A DNA stretch of 64,000 nt from Coix lacryma-jobi var. lacryma-jobi (lineage: Eukaryota > Streptophyta > Magnoliopsida > Poales > Poaceae). Both the position numbers and the translations under genes were made by a program. Location: contig CM019830.1 in assembly GCA_009763385.1 (NCBI GenBank), positions 91,002,534 through 91,066,533 of the forward strand, read 5' to 3'. Numbering within the stretch: the stretch's first letter is position 1; each line of letters begins with the position of its first letter. Shown here one piece after another: positions 35,225-45,327 of this stretch. The notes below the pieces were generated by a model. It did not search any database and was not told the DNA's origin. It worked only from the letters and a program-made list of their open reading frames with translations.

Positions 35225-36488
35225 CAATAATTGTATTAGGTTATACAAGGAGAGGCCACCCCTCCATCCAAACTATCTCAGTCATTTGCTATTCTTCTCT
35301 AGGGTTTCCTGTTGTCCCACATCCCTGCTGTAGCTACTGAGATCTGCAGAGACGGTGAATCATACTTCTGTGTATTTGGATTTTGCGGAAATGGGACCGG
35401 ATTCCCGTTGTCTCCTCATGGGGACGATTTTTCGGCTGGCAATTGAGATTGTGATTCACGTTCTTGAGTTGTTCTTCACGTTTTGCTTTTTGTCTCAATT
35501 TTCCCATCGCTCGATCTCCCTCTACGTTGCGTTTTTTTAATCCACTTGAACCAACTTGTTCTTTGAAGTGAGGAGATCATTTCCACCGAAGGAATTCAAT
35601 TCAATCCTCACGAACAAGTAGATCAGGTCGATTCAAGCTTCGTGGCGACTTTTTTGTTCTTGCACCTTTCCCTTTGATTTCCTGGAGTTTGAGTTGATTT
35701 GAGAGGATGATTTCTTAGGAGTAGTCTTCCAACTACCTAGTGATCATCTTCTCCAGGTTTGGGATCAAGGGATTTTGGTTTCGATCGAATTTAGGGAGAT
35801 TTGGGAGAATGGCGACCAAAATCGCCCTCTCTGGACAACCGCGGACAGTCCGCCATTAGGGCGCGGACAGTCCGGGCGTCGGGGCTGCAGCCGGAGCAGT
35901 GGCTGTGTGCCTCAGTGATTTTTGCCTCGGGTGACCGGCGGGCAGTCCGGGACCCAACCAGGGAGGTTCAGCAGACTTGCTGTTTTTCGTTTTTGGCCGG
36001 CGGACAGTCCGCCACCAGACCGCGGACAGTCCGGCACTGGGCGGACAGTCCGGGACCGTACCCGCGTACAGTCCGGGATCCTGCTGTGTGTTGAGTTTTA
36101 GTGCGTATGCTCTCCCGGCTTTTCTGTTTCGTTTCTGGACTTCTCGTTTGCTCCTAGAGTTCACCAAGGAACCTCTCTAGGTATCTTTGCTACTTGTTAG
36201 CATAGGTATTTGGAGGAATCCTGACGTAGCCATCTATCTACGTTTGGGAGTAGGTCTTTTGGGTGAGAACTTGACTCAGTGCTTGCGAGTTTTGGGTTGC
36301 TCTCTTGTGTGGTGCATCGCTGTGATCCTAGGGATCATCCACCTTCTATTTGAGGGTCCTGGGCATCACGGTTGCGTTCGAAGCATTTGGGGTTGATTTG
36401 TGGGACAGAGGCCAGAGCTTCAAAAGAAAGGTTTAGGCTCCCATTCACCCCCCTCTAGTCGCCTTGCTTTAGCATTCTCGGTCCTTCA
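35225..36488 (+). repeat. Element B 3' LTR, right part
   Basis: Resumes the B LTR after the C insertion and ends CTCGGTCCTTCA, followed by TSD GTTCA. It has several CGGACAGTCCG palindromes (35838-36075). The site of solo LTR H is empty here. Confidence 0.9.
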
Positions 36489-36510
36489 GTTCATCAATTG
36501 CACGAAAGAA

Positions 36511-39492
36511 ATGGCGACCTTGGACTCCATCCCCGAGGTAAAAATCTCTACTTCTATCCCTCTTCCTTTTTCGGTGATTTTTTTTTACATTTTCTGCTTT
36601 ATTTACCCTTTCCCAAAATTTCACCAAAATTTTAGGAGCTTCAGAATCATATTTCCATCCTAGTAGATGATAGTCAGAATATCTTCTTTCTCGGTCCAGC
36701 AGGCAGCTCCGATCCAACTAAGGTTATCATTGCTAAAACTCAAAGGATTCTCTTCAAGAACTCAAATCTGAAATCAGACTTTTCAGAGAATAAGACTCCC
36801 TTTAGGAATTGGCCATCGATCATCTCAGGTTGGAGGGACTGGTTGATCAAAGTGTCAGCTAAGAAGAAGACATATTGGATCCTCTGGAACTTGGATCAAT
36901 GCATCAACTTATCTCTATCTGATATGAAGAAAAATGAACCACTGCTGAGGGCTACTTCCTATTTCTGGTTTGGGACCTTCAACACTTTCATGTTCAAACA
37001 AGGCCCTATGACTCCACTTTTTGTTGATGTACACATGTTGACCGGCCTCAACATCACTGGGGCAATCAACCCATACAGTCTTCAGACAAAACCCTCCACA
37101 AAGTTAGAAAGTGTCAGATTAGGGGGCTGGTCTAGCTATGTCACCAATTTCAAAACTGCTCACAATAGTGTTTCAGAGAGGGAGCACATAGCTTTCTTGA
37201 ACATGTGGTTGGACAGGTTTCTATTTTGTGGGCAGAGTTATGCTCCATCCAACAATTTCTTGGCACTAGCAGAGAGACTGTCAATGGATTCTAGAATCCC
37301 TTTGGGCAAATACCTTCTAGGAGCTTTGTATAGTATGCTGAACAAAGTGTCTCAATGCCTGATGGAGAACAAAGATATCCCATCAATAACTGGCCCCTGG
37401 TGGCTTCTTCAACTTTGGCTCAACCTCCATCTCCACAAGCTAGTAATTCTAGACTTAACAACTCTGTCATTTCCTTCATCGGCTTACTCAGAAAGCCAAG
37501 AGAAGCAACTAGCCGATAATGATAAGACAAGAAGATGCACCTCATTTGGTGAAGCTACAACCATGGTGGTCATCAATGAATCAATGAATTATTTCTTCAA
37601 AATTTTCTACCAAGGTTTCCCTGCTGCCATCTTTGACTGGTTCAAATATTCAGATATCCCAGAGCTCGAAAATCCATTCTCTTTTAGATTCCAAACTGAA
37701 TGTGACAATGAGAGCCTGGAGATTCTGAGCCATTTGGTAAAACCTTGTCTCCTGCCTACTGAAATTAGGCATGGTAGAGAAAACCCCCCTACTTCTTATG
37801 AGTTCCACTATCCTGCCATAGCAGCTAGGCAGATGGGTTTTGGCCAAGTGCCCCCAGCCTTATTCTTTGCTTACAAACTGAAACCAAGGGAGGCAGTAAC
37901 TTCAGTAATGGAGTATGATAGAATCTTCTAACTGGAGAAACCCATCTCCCTGAAGATCGTTAGAGAATGGAACCGCCAACCCTTTGCTGCCTCTTCTTTC
38001 AACAGCTGGTGGCAACAATGGAGCCTTCATCTTTTCAATGAGGCTGTTTCTACTTACTGTTTCAGTCTAGATCCAGACTTCCAAGCAAATGATGAAGTAT
38101 GCTTCACCTTCCCTCTTTTCCAAATTTCATATCTCAACATTTGCTTATTCTGATATTAATATGAATGTTTGCAGGATCTAATTATCTTGACTCCTCCTCA
38201 AGTAAACTACAATGTATGGTGCCCAAACCCAAGACTTGGCTAGGATGCCCCCTCTATAAGGACAATATTGAAGAGGAAAGCTGCTGAAATTCTTGATGAC
38301 CAACCTCTTAGCAATTTCATAAAAAGAGTTGGTCCTTCCAAGGCTAAAAAGTCCAAAACTAAGTCCAAGAAAAAGAAGGCTTCTGAAGAGAATCAAACAC
38401 CACCAATCAAAGACACCACCATAGAGGTAGGGAAGTTGCTTTCTTCTCTCTTTATATTCAAATTCTGACTCTGGTCTTTTTCTTTCCTTGTTCCAGGAGC
38501 AAAATACTCTAGATGTTGAAACCCATAATATAGAGCTTGATCTGCCCCCTTCCCCTGACACTCATTAGGAAGCTCTCCCACAATCTCCAGGTATAACTTA
38601 GCCGATTACTTCTCTTTCCTTGCCATGATAAATCTCATCTAACAAAGTTTCATTTTTTAGAGGCTACCCCTGAACCTTCATCGGCTGCTCCTGACTTACA
38701 TATTGTTCCAATAAGACAGGTACTTCAAATAATATCTCTTTTCGCCAACAGTCCTCATTTATAATTTCTCATACATTTTAACTTGTATAGGAACAGGGAC
38801 AAACCTCTTCCCTTGTCATTCCTTTTGACTTGAAGGATTACATCGAGGAGGGAGATACCAAAGCACCAGAATCCTCAAGCAAATTTCCATTCTCTGAAGA
38901 AATCAAGTCTCGGCTTCAAATGCTACTTCCTCTCCTAGAAGTCGACATAGCCTATTTGGTTCAAGATGCAAGTGGAGTTAGGGATATTTTTGATTTAGTC
39001 AAGAATGATATACCAGCTGATCTCAAGAGAGCTTTGGTCTCTATTGCTCACATGGAGTTCCTCGAGCCAGAATTTTCTGAAGCAAAGGCCAAGCTCATGC
39101 CACGCGAAGCCCAAGTTGAGCTACCAGAAAAAGAGCAACACTGCATTTGTAGTATGGTCTCTGTAAAGGATGCCATAGATCAGCTGAACACCAACTCCAC
39201 CGTAATTATCAACAATCTGTCTACCCTAAAGTCTGAAAGGGACCAACTATTGAGCAGACTTCAAACTGTCAATGAACAAATCAAACTTGAAGAAGAAAAC
39301 TGGGCAAAGGTCCTAATTATACTTTAGGATCAGAAGAAAAAGATGACACTTCTTGGCAACGAGCTTCAGGACATTAGAACCAAGAAGAATCCAATCTCAG
39401 GCTCAAGTGAGGAAGACCAAAAGAAGATAACTGATATGGACAACATGCGCCTAAATGCTCTTGATGTGTTGAAATCGTCTCTAAACATGTAA
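36511..39492 (+). pseudogene. Plant mobile domain (PMD) plus coiled-coil gene, antisense cargo of element A
   Basis: Six exons: 36511-36537, 36636-38096, 38175-38426, 38497-38590, 38661-38719, 38791-39492. All introns are short with GT/AG ends and agreeing phases, giving about 864 codons. Exon 2 carries the PMD (PF10536-type): WPSIISGWRDWL, GPMTPLFVDVHMLTGLN, a block near FLNMWLDRFLF, then GPWWLLQLWLNLHL. Exon 3 is Lys-rich (KAKKSKTKSKKKK), a likely nuclear signal. Exon 6 has a coiled coil (STLKSERDQLLSRLQTVNEQ). Four in-frame stops break it: TAA 37929-37931, TAG 38241-38243, TAG 38566-38568, TAG 39325-39327. PMD proteins such as Arabidopsis MAIN/MAIL act in nuclear silencing, and the domain is also carried by transposons. 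Here the gene lies between pol (off-window) and the 3' LTR, antisense to A. Its role is unknown. Confidence 0.8.
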
Positions 39493-39719
39493 TTTCATTT
39501 ATTTGAAAACTGACGTTCACCGAATCTTTGTAAATCTTGATTTTCATTTCAGTATCCTTTTGTAAATGAGATTGTTTTCGTTACTCACTTTGCCGAAAGC
39601 CCTCTTGATACCCTATAAGCCATGTTAGCTGATGGACATTAAAATGGTCTCTTATCGGCTACTTAGCTGATCCATCGTAGGATCCAGATCCGAAGTATCC
39701 CAAACCAGTGCCCCCTTTG
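39493..39719 (+). other. Element A sequence downstream of the PMD gene
   Basis: Short 3' flank of the PMD gene without an ORF. It is cut at 39720 by a B-family LTR. Confidence 0.5.
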
Positions 39720-40260
39720 TGTGGATACATGGGTGTATGCCGGATCTTGAGATGATGAGTGATTGTCAACTGGTATGATGCGCATGTTCTTTGGCTTGTG
39801 TTGTGCAGGTGTCGAGCACAGAGACGGTGATCAAAGGCAAGGTGAAGGTCAAGTAGAGACGTGTCGTGCCAATGGACCCGGAGCGGTGAAGGGCGGACGC
39901 GAGGCTTGGACTGACGGACCAGTGGCCTGAGGATCAGCCGTGTTGGCTGACAGCCTGAGACAGCGACAAGTGAAGACTTGCGGGTGGACCGGGTGCACGG
40001 GCGGTGCATCCCTCTACGGCGTCGGTTTGGTGGTTGAGCCACAGAAAAACCACCGAGTGGACGGTTTCCAGGTTTGGGCCTCAAAACCTAGGTGCGGCCG
40101 GTTTCCGAGTTTGGGCCACAAAACCTGGGCTTGCGGATACATGGGTGTATGCCGAGTCTTTGAGTGATGAGTGATTGTCAACTGGGATAATGCGCATGTT
40201 CTTTGGCTTGTGTTGTGCAGGTGTCGAGCACGGATACAATGATCGAAGGCAAGGTGAAGG
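39720..40260 (+). mobile_element. Element G: truncated B-family LTR with repeated head
   Basis: TGTGGATACATGGG at 39720 matches the B LTR start and follows it for about 410 bp. At 40132 the LTR head (TGCGGATACATGGG) starts again and runs to 40260, where element F interrupts. The rest is presumably beyond F, outside the window. Confidence 0.75.
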
Positions 40261-41598
40261 TGTTGGCGCAAAATGTGGTGCACCGCACCTTACACACAGC
40301 AAGCCAGAAAGCGTGGCTTCAATCGGGTGCCCGGACAGTTTGAAATCCGGAGACGTGCCAGTCGGTTTGACCTGAAAACCAACAAGGGATAAAACTATGA
40401 GAATAAAACTGGAACATGTCGGGTGAGACCAGACAGTTCCATATTTACGGCCTTGAAGCCAATCACAATGGCACACAGCTATAGAAGCTATCTGTCAACA
40501 GGTTTAAGGGTCATTCGGCTAACTCTGAACATAAACATACGTAAGCAGTTGGTTGCCGAACGCACATACATGAAAAAGACATGCTTGGACGAATAAAGAT
40601 AAATTATGAATTGACGTGTAACCAAGCTCGGCAAACTAGCCGAGTTGGGATCCATGAGGAAGGAACATACAAACAAACATGATCAAACCAATCTAAAACC
40701 TGCATCTGCCGCACGATACCTAGTTTTATCTAAGCCTAAACATGATTGACGTGTATGAACCCACAACATGTAATAATCTAGATTAGAAATTAATTCGGCC
40801 ATCATAATCATGCAATGAAGAACCACAATTATTGAAAGGTATAAATAAACTTGTAAAGCAAGGCCGAACAAAGATCAATCTAGATTCGAAAAAAGAGTGT
40901 TACAAAATTAATTAAAACATGCAACACATGATAACTTAATGAATCTATTAGATCTGCCAAATCTAATAGAGCCGATAACTATCTTGCTTTTGCTAAACAT
41001 ATGAATAAACGCCTGCCGCACGGTATCTACTCATAAGCAAAACATAAGCAAAGACTTCTTGATCATTAACAAGGGTCAGCCACACGACCATTGAAAACAA
41101 ACAAGACTACTTGCATCATATCTAAATCCACCGCATGATACTAGACATGATAACAAGGTTGTCGGGACTTACGGAGGTCGACGGATCGATGATTCCTCTC
41201 GAAGAACTCGACGACACGACTAAGGACTCGAAGGTGGCACGGGGCCGGTTTGTATTGATATGGTTGTGAACAATTTTACAATGGCCGAGAGTTTATATTT
41301 ATACCCTGGGCGAAATACGAATCTTGGAAGATTATGATTTACACAATAAAACTTTGGAAAATACGAGTCCTATTCCTATTTTCCTATTGGCGTCCTCCAT
41401 CGCCATGTGTCTTCTCATGCAAGTTGGCTCCACTTGCCATATTTGCTTCCTGAATAGAATCACCGCCTTGCAAGATAGCCGACCGCACAGGCACTTGCCG
41501 AAACTCCGAGAATTAACTGACCTTGGTCATATCCCGAATGCATCATACAACTGGCCCATCTATCGTTTCCTTGTGCGTGCGAAAATCTGGTGTCAACA
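40261..41598 (-). mobile_element. Element F: 3' LTR (1,338 bp) of a minus-oriented Tat-like element
   Basis: In minus sense it starts TGTTGACACCAGATTTTCG and ends with GCGCCAACA. A TATA-like GGTATAAATATAAAC lies at about 41287-41303 on the minus strand. Its PPT (AAAATTAGGGGGCATG on the minus strand) is divided by the D insertion (41599-41604 and 52334 onward). It is related to, but clearly different from, the A LTR. Left flank GAAGG (40256-40260). Confidence 0.75.
40944..40970. repeat. Conserved hairpin in the F LTR
   Basis: TCTATTAGAT, a 7-nt loop, then ATCTAATAGA. Same motif and flanks as 13224-13249 in the A LTR. Confidence 0.85.
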
Positions 41599-41604
41599 CA
41601 TGCC

Positions 41605-43556
41605 TGTTGATGGTCCTTAAACACCTGTTTTACCATCAACATTTTACCCTAAAATTCACCAAAAAGGCATGAAATGTAGTCAAATAGGTTTCAAACTAAC
41701 CAAATTCCACATGTCCATAGATTTTTATTTGAATGCAAGAATTTGGACCAAATTTGGACATTTGAACCACCAGAGGCCAAACCCACTCAGCAGGGCCCAA
41801 TTGGGCCTTAGGGGGTGGCGCCCGCCACCCCTAGGTGGCGCCCGCCACTTGGGTTGGCCCAAACCTCCTCCCCTGCCACGTCACTGATCCGTGTGACTTC
41901 CCCAAGGCCAAATCTTGGCCCTTGGTCACTAGGTCAGTGGCATCAGACGACTACGGAGGGGAGTGGCGTGGATCATGACCTAAGTCAGTTGCTAGGACAT
42001 GCAACCGACTTCCAAACCTCCTTGGACAACCACCTAGAGGCCGTAGGATCAAAGACGGTGCATCCAACGGCCAGGGGACTGGCGGCCGCCAGTAGGGGGT
42101 GGCGCCCGCCACCTGACCTAACCCTAGGTCGGTTGGCTGCCCCCTATAAGTACCCCCCTCACTCCTCAAGACTATAAATACCCCCCTGAGGCATCACTTC
42201 AATCACAGACCTTCCCATCCCAAAGCAACACAAGCAAGAGAAGCAAGTGAGAGTTAGGTTAGAAGCTCAGAGAGCTTAGGCAAGTAGGTAGCTAGTAGAG
42301 CAAGGCATCTTTGCCCTCGCGGTAGCGCTGCTCAAGGCTTAACTCAAGAGTAGAGGCGTGCGAGTGATCGGTCCTGGAGCTGGGAAGAATCTTCCTTCAT
42401 CTCCAGTTCAGGTTTTGCTCTTGTTACTCAAGCACTTTACTATATTCTATTTCATCATTTCAAGTATTACTTTATTCTACTTATCAGTATTGAGTAGTAT
42501 ACTTGATTGATTGCTTGAGTGCCTAGCTATCCTACAGTTCAATTCACTTAGCCATAGTAGTTAATCTCTAGTGAGCTTAGTGATTGATCTTTGCCAAAAG
42601 GTTGCTTAGTTAGTTTAGTGTTTATCTTATTAAGTCAAGTATTTGCTCTGACGTCCGCAAGGGCGTCTCTATTCAAAGCTAGGGTAGAGATAGTTAGAAT
42701 ATAGTTAAGCATGGTGCTTAGTTATAGACTTACCTTTAGATACGGCTGGACCCCCAGATAGCTGTGGTAGCAAGCAGGTGGTGACAGCCCTGTGCGCCTT
42801 GAATTCCACCACGTAGTTGGCCCAGTTTAACAGTAAGGCTCGTTGTGCTAGCGTTCAACCTAAGTAAGTGGTAAAGGCTAGTACGCCTCAATACTTGATA
42901 ACATAGGAATAAAACTTTACTCAACTTAGTTGCTTTATTGACTTTTGCCTGCCTTGCTTCGTAACTATCTTGCTTCGTAGTTATCTTGCTTGTAGTTATC
43001 TAGGAGTAGTTAGTTATCTTAGTTATCCTTAGTTATCATATTTCCCTTCAACTACCTATCCATCCACCTTACCTTACCATCAATTTCATCCTTACCTATC
43101 CACCCATATATTCTTTCTAGCCTTTCATTTTCCCTTCTCCCCTTTTCCCATTTCTCTTTTCTTCGACTCTCATCCCCTCCTTGACTCGACTCATACACCA
43201 CCTTAGCCTTCCCTTGGGATCAAATAAATTGACACCTGGTACTCCCAAGCGAAGTGCTACTACGATAGTTCTGTGCGCTTGCAGAATCTCCTCTTGGTAG
43301 ATTGCATTCTCTCTAGCGAGCTCCTACTAGTGCCGGGATTGACAACCCCGCTTGGTATTAGTAGATAGCTGCTTTAGCTCCACTCCTTTAGGTATAGTGA
43401 CTGGTCTTGCTTCAAGCATTTCTGACACCGTTGCCGGGGATAGACTCCATAGTCTACTCCTAGTAACAACGTTAGCAAGTGCCAACAAGCATTCACGGGC
43501 CGTTACCGGGGATAGTTGCCTAGCTCTATCTTTAGTGAAGCTAAGAACTACCAACA
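41605..43556 (+). repeat. Element D 5' LTR
   Basis: TGTTGATGG...ACCAACA with TATA box ACTATAAATACC at 42171-42182. It includes local inverted repeats of GGTGGCGCCCGCCAC (about 41814-41850) that could fold strongly. Confidence 0.95.
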
Positions 43557-43564
43557 AGCATTTC

Positions 43565-43582
43565 TGGCGCCGTTGCCAGGGA
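43565..43582 (+). other. Element D primer binding site
   Basis: TGGCGCCGTTGCCAGGGA, one base from the tRNA-Asp-type consensus seen in element C. Confidence 0.9.
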
Positions 43583-43742
43583 AGACAATCGGTGTATCGG
43601 TTGAGTCCGTGTCGAATTTATCTTTGCTTAAGCTCCCACTTAGCGAATCCCATCTTACCCATTCTTTCTTTCCTTAGTCCTTCTTATCTTTTTCCTTCAT
43701 CTTCTTCAACTTCTTTCTTTCTTATCTCGTTCTATCTTCACG

Positions 43743-44572
43743 ATGGCCAACAAGACCATTCGTGAGTTTTCTGCTCCTTCTTCCACTAATGTAGCGATAG
43801 GACCGGACGTGATCGATGCCAACCTCAATTTTGAGTTGAAACCGGCTCTGATCACGATGGTCCAAGCTAGCCCGTTCTGTGGCAAGGCTCATGAGGATGC
43901 CAATGCTCACCGCCAACAATTTTTGGAGATTTGCGGCACCTTCACCATTAAGGGGATAACCCAAGAAGCCATCCGTCTTCGTCTCTTTCCTTTCTCTTTG
44001 CTAGGAAAAGCGAAGCAATGGTTCTATACCGATCGCTACGCTGTAGACACATGGGACAAGTGTTCCAATGCTTTTCTCGCCAAATTCTTTCCGTTGGGCA
44101 AGACGAATGCTTTGCGCAACAAATCTCCAGCTTTACGCAACAAGCCAAGGAATCTATTCCCGAGGCTTGGGAGAGGTTGCAAGAGTACGTCGCTGCTTGT
44201 CCACACCATGGTATGGAGGACTGGCTATTGATCCAGAACTTCTACCATGGCCTAACCCCACTCTCTAGAAGCCATTTGGATGCCGCCGCCGGCGGTGCAT
44301 TCTTTTCTCTGAATGTTGCAGATGCTAAGGCTCTCATAGAGAAGATGGTGTCGAACCAAGGATGGAATGACGAGAGACTGCAGCCCCGTAAGCGAGGTAT
44401 GCATTCCCTTAAGGAAGCCGACATGATCGTGGCCAAGATGGACCTGTTGGCAAAGAAGCTGGACATTTGTGAGAAGATGAACCAACAAGAGAGTGTCCAG
44501 CAAAGAAGCTGGACATTTGTGAGAAGATGAACCAACAAGAGAGTGTCCAATCTCTGGAATCCTACATGACTT
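43743..44572 (+). pseudogene. gag: Element D gag, capsid region (frameshifted)
   Basis: The ATG at 43743 opens MANKTIREFSAPSSTNVA, then the capsid-like block around LFPFSLLGKAKQWFYTD, matching the retrotransposon Gag domain (PF03732-type). A frameshift near 44110-44125 moves the frame; the second segment holds SIPEAWERLQEYVAACPHHG. A 50-bp tandem duplication (44450-44549) shifts the frame again. Gag would package element RNA in cytoplasmic particles. Otherwise the sequence is well preserved. Confidence 0.85.
44450..44549. repeat. 50-bp tandem duplication in D gag
   Basis: 44450-44499 is repeated exactly at 44500-44549 (GCAAAGAAGCTGGACATTTG onward). Since 50 is not a multiple of three, it shifts the reading frame. 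Confidence 0.95.
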
Positions 44573-45327
44573 GTGAAGTCTGTGGAGAAACCAGACATTC
44601 TGGGAGCCACTGCCCCAAGCTACATGAAGATTTGAACTTCATCAACAACAACGGTTTCCGTCAACAGAATCAAGGATGGAATCAGCACTCAAATTCTCAA
44701 GGTAACAATTCATTCCCTCGCTCTAATTTTCATAATTCTGATAGTCTCTCATTCTTGAAAAATTTAGTTTACTCACAAGGTAGAACTACTGATTTCTTGA
44801 ATAAGAAATTAATGTCGAATGATAAAACCCTTGAGAATATAAATGCTAAATTGGAAGATTTCTCATCTGCTCTGAAAAATCAACTTAGCTTTAATAAGAT
44901 GTTAGAAACCCAATTAGCTCAACTTGCTGCTATCATACCATCTTTTGAATCTGGCAAAATTCCTGCTAAACCTGACATGGAAACTGCAAATATGGTTGAA
45001 ATAAAATATTTTAACTATTATGAAGATCAAACCATGACTGTTAAAAAGGGTGATCCTGGTAGTCCCATAATTAGATGCTCAATCTTTGGTGAAGTCTTTA
45101 AAAATGCCATGTGTGATTTAGGATCGAGTGTGAACATTCTATCTAAAGATTTTTATGAAAACTCATTCTTTCCACCCATGTCATCCACATCTGCCTATAT
45201 TGTGCTAGCTGATCAATCCACTTGCTATGTAGAAGGAATAGTTAATGATTTACTGTCACACCCCAACTTTAAGGATAAAATTGAGGCGGAATACTCATGT
45301 GTGCCCAGGAAACGATCACACACATAA
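44527..45327 (+). pseudogene. Element D nucleocapsid and protease, N-terminal part
   Basis: A CX2CX4HX4C knuckle (CEVCGETRHSGSHC, about 44575-44620) precedes an Asn/Gln-rich linker and a helical stretch (LKNQLSFNKMLETQLAQL). The retropepsin active site is DLGSS at about 45115-45129, the Athila-like variant of D(T/S)G. The frame meets solo LTR J at 45254, so the last residues to 45327 are LTR-derived. Confidence 0.85.

Larger units (their letters stand above)
14002..36488 (+). mobile_element. Element B: complete but decayed Ty1/copia retrotransposon with three nested insertions
   Basis: It is flanked by the 5-bp TSD GTTCA (13997-14001 and 36489-36493). The order is 5' LTR, tRNA-Met-type PBS, gag, protease, integrase, RT, RNase H, then PPT CAAGGGGGAGA and 3' LTR. 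Integrase before RT makes it copia (Pseudoviridae). Without later insertions the element is about 13 kb with LTRs of about 2.0 kb. The long gag with a coiled coil and two zinc knuckles suggests a large-gag lineage, perhaps SIRE/Maximus-like, which I cannot prove. Nested guests are H, I and C. Sampled LTR divergence is about 7% (about 18 differences in 260 bp by eye). Confidence 0.85.
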
